Below, piece by piece: positions 45,866-54,769 of a DNA stretch of 64,000 nucleotides (its first letter is position 1; every line of letters starts with the position of its first letter). Under the pieces are notes generated by a model. The model saw nothing but the letters and a program-made list of their open reading frames with translations, ran no database searches and was not told where the DNA came from. The stretch is from contig NZ_KQ954245.1 of the NCBI RefSeq assembly GCF_001519075.1, positions 721,552 to 785,551 of the forward strand, in the 5' to 3' direction. The stretch comes from Novosphingobium fuchskuhlense. GTDB taxonomy: Bacteria; Pseudomonadota; Alphaproteobacteria; Sphingomonadales; Sphingomonadaceae. The position numbers and the translations under genes are program-made.

Positions 45866-47440
45866 CTAGATCGGGATACCCTGATCCTCGAAGAACGCGA
45901 TCACCGGGGCCAGCGCGTCCCGGTGCGTTTTCCATCGCGCAACGGAGTCCGTGTAGATCGGCCGCCGCACCTGCGCCGCGCTAGGTGTCGAAACCGGCGC
46001 GGTGTTGCGGTGAAAATCGAGGCAGGCCTCGTCCCAGTCCAGCCCGCAATGCACCAGCAGCGCCCGTGTCCGGCCCTCCTGATCCGCGACCAGATCTTCG
46101 TAGCCCACTTCCAGAATGCGCCCCGGCAGCGCCTCGCGCCAGAACGCCATCAGCCGGTCGAACCGCGCATAGTACCGCGCAATGTCCATCAGGTCGTAGC
46201 TGTAGTCATAATAGCGCGAAGAGATCGCGAAGAGATTGCGGAAGTTCGCCAGCACGGTGTCGAGCGGGTGCCGCCTGAGGCACACGATCCGGGCCTCGGG
46301 GAGCGCCCGCGCGATGAACCCGGCATAGTGGAAGTTGCCCGGAAACTTGTCGACGAACCGGCCCTGTTCGCGCGCACCGGCATGGCTGAGGGCCCGTGCC
46401 ATGTAATCGCGCCCGATCGCGCCCAGATCTGCGTGTGCTGCCTGCTCGATCGTTTCAGGATCAAGCACCACCCGGCTCCCCGTGCCCGCCGCCATCTTCA
46501 CCGCAAGCGGCATTGCCTGAAGCTCGCCCGCGCTGCGCACGGCAGGATGCGAGGACAGGATCCGGTCGACCAGGGTCGTGCCCGTGCGCGGCATGCCGAT
46601 CACGAAAATCGGCGCATCCCGGGGCGCGCGCTCGACCGGCACTTCGGCAAGGTGCGGCCATGTCCGCTCGATGGCGTCGAAGTTCGCGCTGTCGCGCGCA
46701 AACGTATAGGGCAAGCGCGCCCTGTGCTCGGCATTGGCTTCGGCGAGGCGGGCAAACGCCGCCTGCTGCTCGCCGATATCCTCGAGTTCCTTCGCAAGGG
46801 CATAGCCGAGCAGCAGGCGCGCATCCGGTTCCCGCGCGCGGGCGAGCGTAGCTGCCAGCCGGTCGACATGATGGCGCGCCGGCGTGTGCTTGCGCAGACC
46901 CGCCAGCAGGTGATGGGCCTTCGCATAGTCCGGGGCAATCGCGAGAAGGGCCTCCGCTTCCGCATCGGCTCCGTCCACATCGCCGATGAAATTGAGCGCG
47001 GCGGCAAGATTGTAGCGGAACGAGACGTTGCCGGGCGCAAGCCGCACCGCTTCGCGAAAATGCGGGACCGAAGCGGCATGCTCGCCAAGCCGCGCATAGA
47101 CGCAGCCCATCGTGTCGCGCCCCAGCGCATCGTCGGGCAGCGCGCTTTCCGCGGCCGTCAGAGTTGCCGCCGCTGCACTGTCCTGCCGCATCATCACCTG
47201 CAGCCGCGCCAGCTGGGCGCGGTAGCTGCCGTGGGGTTCCAGTTCGACGGCGCGGGCTATGTCGGCGATCGCGGCGGAGACCCGCCCCGCTTCCGCACGC
47301 GCCATGCCAAGCAGGAAGCGGCCTTCCGCATCTTCCGGAAAGGCCGCCACAACGCCTGCCGCAAGCTGTTCCGCTGCGGCGAGGTCTCCCCGGCCCAGCG
47401 CGCGCCGAACCGCTGCAATCCGGGCCGGTTCCGCTTTCAC
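45866..47440 (-). CDS. TPR-repeat sulfotransferase family protein
   Basis: This 524-residue protein has an N-terminal tetratricopeptide region (about residues 1-240, for example AVELEPHGSYRAQLARL and HFREAVRLAPGNVSFRYNLA). A C-terminal PAPS-dependent sulfotransferase domain follows. The 5'-phosphosulfate loop GMPRTGTT is at residues 282-289 and the 3'-phosphate segment CLRRHPLDTVLANF is further on. It would sulfate a carbohydrate, lipid or protein; the acceptor is unknown. It overlaps the fatty-acid-hydroxylase gene by 4 bp. Such genes commonly follow TonB receptors in sphingomonads. It converges on the GH3 gene with only 6 bp between stops. Confidence 0.88.
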   Translation of the reverse strand: MKAEPARIAAVRRALGRGDLAAAEQLAAGVVAAFPEDAEGRFLLGMARAEAGRVSAAIADIARAVELEPHGSYRAQLARLQVMMRQDSAAAATLTAAESALPDDALGRDTMGCVYARLGEHAASVPHFREAVRLAPGNVSFRYNLAAALNFIGDVDGADAEAEALLAIAPDYAKAHHLLAGLRKHTPARHHVDRLAATLARAREPDARLLLGYALAKELEDIGEQQAAFARLAEANAEHRARLPYTFARDSANFDAIERTWPHLAEVPVERAPRDAPIFVIGMPRTGTTLVDRILSSHPAVRSAGELQAMPLAVKMAAGTGSRVVLDPETIEQAAHADLGAIGRDYMARALSHAGAREQGRFVDKFPGNFHYAGFIARALPEARIVCLRRHPLDTVLANFRNLFAISSRYYDYSYDLMDIARYYARFDRLMAFWREALPGRILEVGYEDLVADQEGRTRALLVHCGLDWDEACLDFHRNTAPVSTPSAAQVRRPIYTDSVARWKTHRDALAPVIAFFEDQGIPI

Positions 47441-48327
47441 CCTGCCGCGGACGACCCGTTTCGGCGCCGCTCGATCATGGCGACAAGCGGCTTGAAGGGG
47501 AACATGAACTGCTCCCAGATCGTCAGGCGCCGACGGTCATCCTGCCCCACCAGAACACCCTCGCCTTCCTTGTAGGTGCCCAGAATGCGGTCAAACAGGA
47601 TGATCGCATTGCCATAGTTGCAGCGCGTGTTCTCGTAGCCCACCGAGTGATGATAGCTATGGTGGCGGATCGAGGTGAAAAAGAACGAATAGAACAGCGG
47701 CGGGTTCGACCGCACATTGGCGTGGTTGAAGGTCGAGACCACATTGCCCGCGCTGAAAGCACAGAGATAGGTCGCCGGCGAGACATCGAACAGCGCGACC
47801 ACGCCAAGGCTGATCAGGAACAGCTCGATCGGATTGCCCACCGCGCCCTTCATGGCATTGAGCTGGGTGATGTGGTGGTGCGGCGCATGGGTCAACCAGA
47901 ACGGCTCCCAGTTGTGCATCAGCCGGTGCATCCAGTACTGGCCGAACTCCCACACGCTCCAGACAAGCAGAACTTGCGCCAGGAACGGCAGCTCGGCCGC
48001 CCAAGGCGTCGCGATGCCCCAGCTTGCCTTCAGGGCGCGCAGCGGCTCCTCGTTGAGCATCGAGGCGAGCCGTTGGATGACGGTGTTGATGAGGATGAAA
48101 TAGAACAGGTCGGTCAGCAGTTCCTGCCGATTGATCCGCCAGCCTTCATGCCTTTCGAACACCAGTTCGAGCCCGAGCACGAACACTGTGACCACGCTGC
48201 TGACGATGAGAAGCGTCCACGGGTTGTCCACCACAGACGCGGGCGCGAAGTACCAGAACGCCACCACCGCCGCCAATGTCGCGGGCGCAAGGCAATCCAC
48301 TGCCATCTGCTTCAAGCCCGAACTCAT
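47437..48327 (-). CDS. fatty acid hydroxylase/sterol desaturase superfamily protein
   Basis: This 296-residue membrane protein has four or more hydrophobic segments and the histidine clusters of the di-iron hydroxylase superfamily: HRLMHNW, THAPHHHITQLNAMKGA and SIRHHSYHHSVGYE. It would hydroxylate or desaturate a lipid. A paralogue at 62620-63498 shares most of these segments (KGAVGNP, HANVR, HHSV, DTRCNY). ATG 48327 is chosen because family similarity starts there. Its neighbours are a TonB receptor upstream and a sulfotransferase with which it overlaps by 4 bp, suggesting joint modification of a lipid or exported product. Substrate unknown. Confidence 0.88.
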   Translation of the reverse strand: MSSGLKQMAVDCLAPATLAAVVAFWYFAPASVVDNPWTLLIVSSVVTVFVLGLELVFERHEGWRINRQELLTDLFYFILINTVIQRLASMLNEEPLRALKASWGIATPWAAELPFLAQVLLVWSVWEFGQYWMHRLMHNWEPFWLTHAPHHHITQLNAMKGAVGNPIELFLISLGVVALFDVSPATYLCAFSAGNVVSTFNHANVRSNPPLFYSFFFTSIRHHSYHHSVGYENTRCNYGNAIILFDRILGTYKEGEGVLVGQDDRRRLTIWEQFMFPFKPLVAMIERRRNGSSAAG

Positions 48328-48458
48328 GACCCTGCCACTCCTCGTCTGTTGTCGTTTGTCGTCCTGCCCTGCTTGCCGTGTTTTTTCGCGCCGCAGGATT
48401 GCGCAATCGGGGACGAGGATCAACCCCGCCCCCAGGTGCCATTGTGTTTCGCTGCGCC

Positions 48459-50882
48459 TCAGTACTTCACGCGCAGCTCCAGCCCGAAGGTCCGCGGTGT
48501 GATCACCGTCCGGCGGAAGTAGCGCAGCCGCACCCCATCGTTGACGCCGATGCGCGAACGGTCGTTGGCGATGGACGTGATCGCGTACTTGTTGAAGAGG
48601 TTGTTGCCGAACAGGCCGATCGTGAAGGTATCGTTCTGCCAGCTTAGCGAGGCGCGGTGCAGGATGAAGCCGTCGAGCTTGTCACCATATCCCCGGTCCC
48701 AGCCAAGGCGGGTCACCACATCGCCGCGATAGGTTGCGGTCCAGTCAGCGGTCAGATCGCCGCCCAGCACCGGCATGGTGTAGTTGACGCCGAGACTGCC
48801 GCTGTTCTTGGTCGAACCGGGCAGCCGGTCGCCGCTGAGCGCATCGAGCTGGATCGGCGAGCTGGGATACTTGCCGGCCGGGCTGTTGACCGAGATGATC
48901 TTGGCGACATCCTCGGTCAGGCGCGCGTTGGTGTAGGAATAGGTTCCCTGGATCGCCAGCCGATCGAGCGGCCTGAGCTGGAAGGAGGCCTCGAAGCCTT
49001 CCGACTTCGCCTTGCCGCCATTGACGGTGATGCCGACAATGCCGTTGACGGTGGCCGAAGCAACCTGGATGCCGTTCCAGTCGATCTTGAACGCGTTCAT
49101 GTTCAAGGTCAGCTTCCGGTCGAACAGCTCCGCACGGACACCGACTTCGAGGTTCTTGGTCGAATCCGGTCCGAACTGCTGTTCGTTCGGCAACGCGCAG
49201 ACGTTCTGGAACGGCGGCGGCTTCAGCGGGAGGACGCAAGGCGCAACCGTGTTCGGCCCACCGATGCGGTAGCCCTTGCTGTAAGTCGCGTAGACCATCA
49301 GACCGGGCGTGATCTTGTATGACGTGTTGAACTTCCACACGTTGCCGCCCTTGCGCGAGGTGCCACCAGCCGCCTTGAGCGCATAAGGACTTACCGGATC
49401 ACCCAGCAGCGGCGTGACGGCCCGGCCCGAAACCTTCGAGGTGTAGTTGAACAGGCGCCCGCCCGCGGTGACCTGCCACTCGGGCGTGATCTTAAAGGTG
49501 CCTTCGCCGAACACGGCCTGCTCTGTCACCTTCGCGCGGTTGAACGAGGCATATTCGATCTCGTCGGGATTGCGCGCCAGATCCACCCCCGGCAGCCCGG
49601 GCACATGTTCGCGGTAATCCCTCTGCAGCTTCTGCTCGTTGTAGAACGCGCCGACCACCCAGCTGAACGGCCCGCCGTGGGTCGAGACGAGGCGGATTTC
49701 CTGGTTGATCTGCTTGCGGGTGTCTTCGCTTTCGTTCCAGCTGGTGAAGGCCGGGAACAGCTCGTAATCGTAATCGAGGTCAAGCAGGAGATCGGTGTTG
49801 TCACCGCGGCGCTTGTTCTTCACCTGCGTGTAGGCCGTCGTCGACACGAGATCAAAGATATCGGCGACATGGGCATTGATCTCCATGCTTACCAGGTGCG
49901 CGCGGCGATCCACCGGCTCGGCATAGCGCGCGGCGCTCTCGTAGCGGCCGGTGCCGAACACGCCATTGCTGTTGTACTGGCCGCCGCCGGTTTTGGTGTG
50001 CTGGAAGGCATAGGTAAAGTCGGCCGTGAGATCCGGCGTCACCTGAACCAGCAACTGGTTGCGGGTGGTGAAGGTCTTCTCGTAGTTGAGGTCCTTCTGC
50101 CCCGCAAAGTTGGCATCGGCAAAGGCCTGCGTGATCGCGGGCGAGCGCGGCGCCTGCGCCAGCGAAACGCCCGGCGTCTTGAGGATCAGCGGATAGTCGA
50201 TGAAACCGGGATCATCGTAATACCCCGTGGCAGAGCGGAACGCGATGCGGTCCTTCACGATCGGGATGTTGATCACGCCGTCGAGCTGGTAGCCGACCTT
50301 CGAGGCCTCGTTCTTGCCATAGACGCGGCCGTGCCATTCCGCGGTGATCTTCTCGGTATCGGGCCGGTTAGGAATGTTGCGGATCGCGCCCGCCAGCGTG
50401 CCGAGGCCATAGAGTGTGCCTTGCGGCCCGAGCAGCGTTTCGACGCGGGCAATGTCTAGCATCTTGAAGTCGTAGTAGATCGGGACTTCGCCGATATAGA
50501 CGCCCAGCGCGTTGTCGTAGGTCGCCCCGGTGGTATCCGTATCGGACGCGTTGAGGCCGCGCAGCACGATGGTACCAGTCGAACCCGGGCCGGTGTCGGC
50601 GATGGTGATGCCGGGGGTAAAGTCGGCAATGTCGCGCACGTCGTCGATCCGCTGGCGCTCGAGCTGGTCCTTGCCAACGGCGGAAATGTTGATCGGCACA
50701 TCCTGAAGCGAGGTGGCACGGCGGGTCGCGGTCACCACGATGGCGCTGTTGTCTTCGACAGCGGATGCCTGGGGCGCCTCGGCAGGTGCCTCCGGCGCGG
50801 TCTGCGCGAAAGCGGGAATGGCAGTGCAGCCCATGAGGATCGTCGCACACACCAGTGAAGTCTTGAAAGTCTGCTTGGTCAC
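48459..50882 (-). CDS. TonB-dependent outer-membrane receptor
   Basis: A receptor of 807 residues when read from GTG 50882, which has GGGGG 6 nt upstream. An in-frame ATG at 50948 would add 22 non-hydrophobic residues before the signal peptide (ending AIPAFAQ). Plug motifs NSAIVVTATRRATSLQDVPI, IVLRGLNASD and VETLLGPQGTLYG are clear. The barrel ends PRTFGLELRVKY. It is divergent from the guanidine-type operon across a 688-bp regulatory region and leads into the hydroxylase and sulfotransferase genes. The ligand is unknown; uptake linked to either neighbour set is possible. Confidence 0.9.
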   Translation of the reverse strand: MTKQTFKTSLVCATILMGCTAIPAFAQTAPEAPAEAPQASAVEDNSAIVVTATRRATSLQDVPINISAVGKDQLERQRIDDVRDIADFTPGITIADTGPGSTGTIVLRGLNASDTDTTGATYDNALGVYIGEVPIYYDFKMLDIARVETLLGPQGTLYGLGTLAGAIRNIPNRPDTEKITAEWHGRVYGKNEASKVGYQLDGVINIPIVKDRIAFRSATGYYDDPGFIDYPLILKTPGVSLAQAPRSPAITQAFADANFAGQKDLNYEKTFTTRNQLLVQVTPDLTADFTYAFQHTKTGGGQYNSNGVFGTGRYESAARYAEPVDRRAHLVSMEINAHVADIFDLVSTTAYTQVKNKRRGDNTDLLLDLDYDYELFPAFTSWNESEDTRKQINQEIRLVSTHGGPFSWVVGAFYNEQKLQRDYREHVPGLPGVDLARNPDEIEYASFNRAKVTEQAVFGEGTFKITPEWQVTAGGRLFNYTSKVSGRAVTPLLGDPVSPYALKAAGGTSRKGGNVWKFNTSYKITPGLMVYATYSKGYRIGGPNTVAPCVLPLKPPPFQNVCALPNEQQFGPDSTKNLEVGVRAELFDRKLTLNMNAFKIDWNGIQVASATVNGIVGITVNGGKAKSEGFEASFQLRPLDRLAIQGTYSYTNARLTEDVAKIISVNSPAGKYPSSPIQLDALSGDRLPGSTKNSGSLGVNYTMPVLGGDLTADWTATYRGDVVTRLGWDRGYGDKLDGFILHRASLSWQNDTFTIGLFGNNLFNKYAITSIANDRSRIGVNDGVRLRYFRRTVITPRTFGLELRVKY

Positions 50883-51111
50883 TCGAGCCCCCGCCTTGCT
50901 TGCGTGAAAGCCTTTTCGAATGACATCCCCAACCCTAAAGTCCCGCAACGTGCGGCAAGGATCGATCCTTGACGGATCTGACCTTTCGTCTGTCTCACCA
51001 TTCGATTGCCGAGAAGGCGACCGAATTTATCAACGCGCCAGATGAACAAACCGGCAATTCGACCAGAAGGGCCCGCCATCTAGCGTTATATTGATTTGAC
51101 TTGATCATTCC

Positions 51112-51123
51112 TTTTGGCCAAAA
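51112..51123. promoter_or_regulatory. perfect palindrome TTTTGGCCAAAA
   Basis: A perfect 12-bp palindrome in the divergent region. A TTGACT hexamer is at 51096-51101, so the palindrome lies where the -10 region of a plus-strand promoter would be. It may be an operator. Confidence 0.35.
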
Positions 51124-51152
51124 TAACCAAAAGACAAACAATCACGTCTCCA

Positions 51153-51168
51153 CACAGTACATACTGTG
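51153..51168. promoter_or_regulatory. operator-like palindrome CACAGTACATACTGTG
   Basis: Two perfect 7-bp arms (CACAGTA and TACTGTG) flank a 2-bp centre. It is the strongest operator candidate between the TonB receptor and the ABC transporter gene. It does not match the classic NikR site (GTATGA-N16-TCATAC). Confidence 0.45.
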
Positions 51169-51327
51169 CAGAATATTATCTCCAGGCAATACGTTCACCT
51201 GGCTTGGAAGTTTTAGTCGGCCGTCGCTGCGGACTAGAACCTTCGCGACATATCGGTTACGCTATCGATATTACATAACAGGTCAAGCGTAATAATTCGG
51301 CACAATCCGGGTATTATCCGCCCTTCG

Positions 51328-51555
51328 CTGCAGTGCGGAAATCCTTGATCTTTTTGATGTGCGGATGCCGCAAGACCATCGCCAGAGAACACACCGGCCC
51401 GCACGGACCGTTGCATCGAATCAACACCCTCCCCGGCGAGACCATCTTGATTCGCCCGATTTCAGGCGGCTTGCAGCGAGATCGTATTACGTTTTTTCCG
51501 GAACGTAACATTTTGGCATGGACAAGGGTTTTGTTTCCCGCAATGCTGCAGTGCG
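51328..51555. repeat. 11-bp direct repeat GCTGCAGTGCG flanking the leader
   Basis: The sequence GCTGCAGTGCG occurs at 51328-51338 and again at 51545-51555, just before the ribosome site AAAGGAG of the ABC transporter gene. Spacing is 217 bp. It could be a regulator site pair or coincidence. Confidence 0.3.
51487..51508 (+). promoter_or_regulatory. leader hairpin upstream of the ABC transporter operon
   Basis: TTACGTT (51487-51493) and AACGTAA (51502-51508) form a 7-bp stem with an 8-nt TTTTCCGG loop, 62 bp before the start codon. It may be an operator or an RNA hairpin. No T-tract follows, so it is not a good terminator. Confidence 0.3.
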
Positions 51556-51570
51556 AAAGGAGACAGAATC

Positions 51571-52677
51571 GTGTCAGCCACCTCCAGCGCCGGGTCCCGG
51601 CGAGTGCAATCCGGTTTGCTTCTCCTTGCCGCAGCCGCCGCCACACTCGGCCTCGCCGGCTGTTCGGGCGGCGCCAGTGCTCCTGCTGAAAAGAAAACCG
51701 AATTCAGCATCGGCTGGTCGATCTATGCCGGCTGGATGCCGTGGCCCTACGCGCAGCAGGCCGGGATCGTGAAGAAGTGGGAAGACAAGTACCACCTCAA
51801 GATCAAGATCGTGCAAGTCAACGACTACGTCGAATCGATCAACCAGTACACCGCCGGCAAGCTCGACGGCGTCACCCTCGCCAACATGGACGCGCTGACC
51901 ATTCCGGCCGCAGGCGGCAAGGACACGACCGCTGTCATCCTAGGCGATTATTCCAACGGCAACGACGGCGTCCTCCTGAAAGGTGCCACGAACCTGTCCG
52001 CGATCAAAGGCCGCTCGGTCAATCTCGTGGAGCTGTCGGTATCGCACTATCTCCTCGCCCGTGCGCTCGAAAAGGGCGGCATGACGATGACGGACGTGAA
52101 GACCGTCAACACCGCCGATGCCGATATCGTCGGTGCATTCGCGAGCCCCGATGTCACTGCCGCCGTCGCGTGGAACCCGCAGCTTTCCGTGATGCGGGCG
52201 CAGCCCGGCGTCACCCAGGTCTTCTCCTCCGCCGATATTCCAGGCGAGATCCTCGACCTGCTTGTCGTCGACAGCGCCACGCTCAAGGCCAATCCCGATC
52301 TTGGCAAGGCACTTGCAGGTATCTGGTACGATACCGTCCAGCTGATGATGAAGCAGGATGCCAGCGGCAAGGCCGCCCGCGCCGCCATGGCCAAGCTGGC
52401 CGGTGCCGCCCCGGAAACCTTCGACAGCCAGCTCAAGACGACCTTCCTCTACACCGATCCCAAGGCCGCCGTCGCGGCAGCGCAATCACCCGCGCTCGTC
52501 ACCACGATGACCCGCGTGCGCGATTTCAGCTTCGCCAAGGGCCTGTTCAAGGGCGCAACGTCGGCAGACGCGGTGGGTATGGCCTTCCCGGGCGGCAAGA
52601 CCCTGGGCGATGCGCAGCATGTCACCCTGCGCTTCGACGACAGCTACATGAAGCTCGCGGCCGACGGGAAGCTCTGA
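51571..52677 (+). CDS. NitT/TauT-type ABC transporter substrate-binding lipoprotein
   Basis: This 368-residue periplasmic binding protein is lipid-anchored: the lipobox LGLAGC puts the modified cysteine at C31. The mature part has FSIGWSIYAGWMPWPYAQQAGI, KIKIVQVNDYVESINQYTAG and GKDTTAVILGDYSNGNDGVL, typical of SsuA/TauA/NitT-like proteins in urea-carboxylase clusters. It likely delivers guanidine, urea or a related guanidino compound to the permease. The start is GTG 51571 with AAAGGAG about 8 nt upstream. It opens a ten-gene run with spacings of a few bases. Confidence 0.88.
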   Translation: MSATSSAGSRRVQSGLLLLAAAAATLGLAGCSGGASAPAEKKTEFSIGWSIYAGWMPWPYAQQAGIVKKWEDKYHLKIKIVQVNDYVESINQYTAGKLDGVTLANMDALTIPAAGGKDTTAVILGDYSNGNDGVLLKGATNLSAIKGRSVNLVELSVSHYLLARALEKGGMTMTDVKTVNTADADIVGAFASPDVTAAVAWNPQLSVMRAQPGVTQVFSSADIPGEILDLLVVDSATLKANPDLGKALAGIWYDTVQLMMKQDASGKAARAAMAKLAGAAPETFDSQLKTTFLYTDPKAAVAAAQSPALVTTMTRVRDFSFAKGLFKGATSADAVGMAFPGGKTLGDAQHVTLRFDDSYMKLAADGKL

Positions 52678-52681
52678 GCCG

Positions 52682-53497
52682 ATGCGCTGGATCAACTGGC
52701 ACTTGTCCAAGCGTGACCGCCTGATCGCGGGAGGTGCGCCGATCGTGCTTCTCCTCGTGATCTACCTGGTCACGGCGGTGCAGCGCCATGCCGCCAATCC
52801 GTCCGACAAGATCCTCCCGCTCCCCTCTGGGATGGCGAAGGCGATCACCGATCTGCTCACCACGCCCGATCCGCTGTCCGGCCACCTCGTGTTCTGGGCA
52901 GATACGCTTGCCAGCCTGCAGCGGCTCGGTCTCGGCCTTGGCATTGCGACGCTCTTCGCGCTCGTCCTCGGCCTCCTGATCGGGGCCCTACCACCGGTAC
53001 GCGCGGCGCTGAGCCCGCTCGTGACCGGAATCGCGGTCATCCCGCCGATCGCGCTGCTGCCGATCCTCTTCATCGCGCTCGGTCTCGGGGAAACCTCCAA
53101 GATCGTTCTCATCGCCATAGGTGTCGCCCCAGTCATGGTGCGCGATATCGCCGCCCACGTCGGCAGTCTGCCGCGCGAACAGATCATCAAGGCCGAAACA
53201 CTCGGCGCCAACTCGTGGCAGATCATCGTCCGCGTGGCGCTACCGCAAGCGATGCCGCGCCTCATCCAGGCGATCCGCCTCGCGCTCGGCCCGGCCTGGG
53301 TGTTCCTGATCTCAGCCGAAGCTGTCGCGTCCGATATCGGGCTCGGTTACCGCATCTTCCTCGTCCGCCGCTACCTGGCGATGGACGTGATCATCCCCTA
53401 CGTCGCATGGATAGCGCTGCTCGCAATCCTCGCAGACCTTGTACTGGCCGCCACCAGCCGGCGCATGTTCCCCTGGGCGCACGAGGCCGCCCGATGA
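52682..53497 (+). CDS. ABC transporter permease (NitT/TauT type)
   Basis: A 271-residue inner-membrane permease with about six hydrophobic segments and the EAA-type coupling loop ETLGANSWQIIVRVALPQAM that docks on the ATPase. IPPIALLPILFIALGLGETSKI is typical of SsuC/TauC homologues. It starts 4 bp after the lipoprotein gene and overlaps the ATPase gene by 4 bp. The three genes make one importer whose substrate is inferred from the downstream enzymes. Confidence 0.92.
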   Translation: MRWINWHLSKRDRLIAGGAPIVLLLVIYLVTAVQRHAANPSDKILPLPSGMAKAITDLLTTPDPLSGHLVFWADTLASLQRLGLGLGIATLFALVLGLLIGALPPVRAALSPLVTGIAVIPPIALLPILFIALGLGETSKIVLIAIGVAPVMVRDIAAHVGSLPREQIIKAETLGANSWQIIVRVALPQAMPRLIQAIRLALGPAWVFLISAEAVASDIGLGYRIFLVRRYLAMDVIIPYVAWIALLAILADLVLAATSRRMFPWAHEAAR

Positions 53498-54282
53498 GCG
53501 CGCTCCTCTCGCTCCGCAATGTCTGGGTCGAATACGGCGAGAAGGTCGTGCTCGAGAAGGTCAATCTCGAGGTGTCCGAGGGCGCGTTTCTCTCGATCAT
53601 CGGCCCGTCGGGTGCGGGCAAGTCCAGCCTGCTGCGCCTCATCCTCGGGCAGGAAGCACCGACGCGCGGCCAGGTTCTGCTGGGCGGCGAGCCGCTGGAG
53701 CCCCAGTGCGGGCCAGACCGCGGCGTGGTGTTCCAGCGCTATTCGGTCTTTCCGCATATGTCGGTGCTCGGCAATGTGATGTTCGGCCTCGAATGCCCGG
53801 CAGCGCCCATCGCCGCGCGCCTGTTCGGCAGCGCCCGCCGCAAGGCCATGGGCGAGGCAGCGGCGATGCTGCACGCGGTCGGCCTCGGCGACAGCCTCAA
53901 TCTCTATCCCGCGCAGATGTCGGGCGGCATGCAGCAGCGTCTGGCCATTGCGCAGGCGCTGATCAAGCGCCCGCGCATTCTCCTCCTCGATGAACCCTTC
54001 GGCGCGCTCGATCCCGGCATCCGCGCCGACATGCACGGCCTGATCACCCAGCTCTGGCGTGATTACGGCCTCACCATCGTGATGGTTACTCACGACATCA
54101 AGGAAGCCTTCACGCTCGGCACCCGCGTCCTCGCGCTCGACAAGCGCCGCCACGATCCCCACGCGCCGCACCGCTACGGCGCGACCGCGGTCTACGACCT
54201 GCCGCTGCGCACCGCGCCGGCCGTCGTACCGCCCGCCCCGCCGCAACCCGATCCCAACCCGCTTTCTGCAGCTGCCAGCTGA
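53494..54282 (+). CDS. ABC transporter ATP-binding protein (NitT/TauT type)
   Basis: A 262-residue ATPase energising the adjacent permease. The Walker A GPSGAGKSS is at residues 37-45, the signature is MSGGMQQRLAIAQAL, Walker B is ILLLDEPFGALD and the switch histidine is in VMVTHDIKEAF. A short proline-rich tail (PAPPQPDPNP) ends the protein. It overlaps the permease by 4 bp and is followed by the regulator gene after 13 bp. Confidence 0.94.
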   Translation: MSALLSLRNVWVEYGEKVVLEKVNLEVSEGAFLSIIGPSGAGKSSLLRLILGQEAPTRGQVLLGGEPLEPQCGPDRGVVFQRYSVFPHMSVLGNVMFGLECPAAPIAARLFGSARRKAMGEAAAMLHAVGLGDSLNLYPAQMSGGMQQRLAIAQALIKRPRILLLDEPFGALDPGIRADMHGLITQLWRDYGLTIVMVTHDIKEAFTLGTRVLALDKRRHDPHAPHRYGATAVYDLPLRTAPAVVPPAPPQPDPNPLSAAAS

Positions 54283-54295
54283 GGAAGGAATGGTC

Positions 54296-54769
54296 ATGAC
54301 CACAGAAACTCCCGGCCTCGCCCGGCTCAGCATGAGCCTTCCGGCCGAATTGTTCCGCAAGCTCGACATGATGGTGACAGAGCGCCAGCTCCCCTCGCGC
54401 TCGCAGCTGATGGCCGAGCTGATCCGCCACGCGCTCGCAGCGCACGAGGCATTCACCCGGCCCGACGAGATGCTCGCGGGCACGATCACCCTCGTCTACC
54501 GCGGCGAGCGCGGCCGCGTCCGCCACCAGCTCGCGCAGACGCAGGCGCACTACCTCAAGGAAGTGATCTCTTCGCAGCACGTCTTCCTTGAGGATGACCA
54601 GTCGCTCGAAGTTCTGCTTGTCCAGGGCCCCGCCGCCCGACTCAAGGACCTCTCGGATGCGCTGCGCCGCGTGCGCGGCGTCCAGCAGCTTGAACTCGTC
54701 ACCACCACTGCACTCCTTCCGCAGCTCTACGAGCCGGAAAGTGATGCGCCGCAGGGAGCCGCCGCATGA
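54296..54769 (+). CDS. NikR-like ribbon-helix-helix regulator lacking nickel ligands
   Basis: A 157-residue CopG/NikR-type regulator. The ribbon-helix-helix is at residues about 8-50 (LARLSMSLPAELFRKLD, SRSQLMAELIRHAL), followed by an ACT-like C-terminal domain. Aligned with E. coli NikR, the nickel ligands H76, H89 and C95 are replaced by A84, F97 and S103; only H87 is kept (H95). It therefore probably senses something other than nickel, likely the operon substrate. I chose ATG 54296 because GAGGAAGG is 7 nt upstream; ATG 54290 is too close to it. It overlaps the next gene by 4 bp. Confidence 0.85.
   Translation: MTTETPGLARLSMSLPAELFRKLDMMVTERQLPSRSQLMAELIRHALAAHEAFTRPDEMLAGTITLVYRGERGRVRHQLAQTQAHYLKEVISSQHVFLEDDQSLEVLLVQGPAARLKDLSDALRRVRGVQQLELVTTTALLPQLYEPESDAPQGAAA

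Larger units (their letters stand above)
50883..51570. other. 688-bp divergent regulatory region, more AT-rich than its surroundings
   Basis: No convincing gene was seen. It contains two perfect or near-perfect palindromes, a 7-bp-arm hairpin and an 11-bp direct repeat, described separately. I looked for the ykkC (guanidine-I), mini-ykkC (guanidine-II) and guanidine-III riboswitch signatures by eye and did not recognise one. Confidence 0.5.

Noticed and set aside
50883..50948. ATG at 50948 as start of the third TonB receptor
   Set aside because: It would put 22 charged residues before the signal peptide. GTG 50882 has GGGGG 6 nt upstream and gives a normal leader.
51240..51570. Possible guanidine-I, -II or -III riboswitch in the ABC operon leader
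   Set aside because: Single ACGG and ACGT motifs occur but not in paired hairpin loops, and the conserved ykkC core sequences were not found by eye. A covariance search is still needed.
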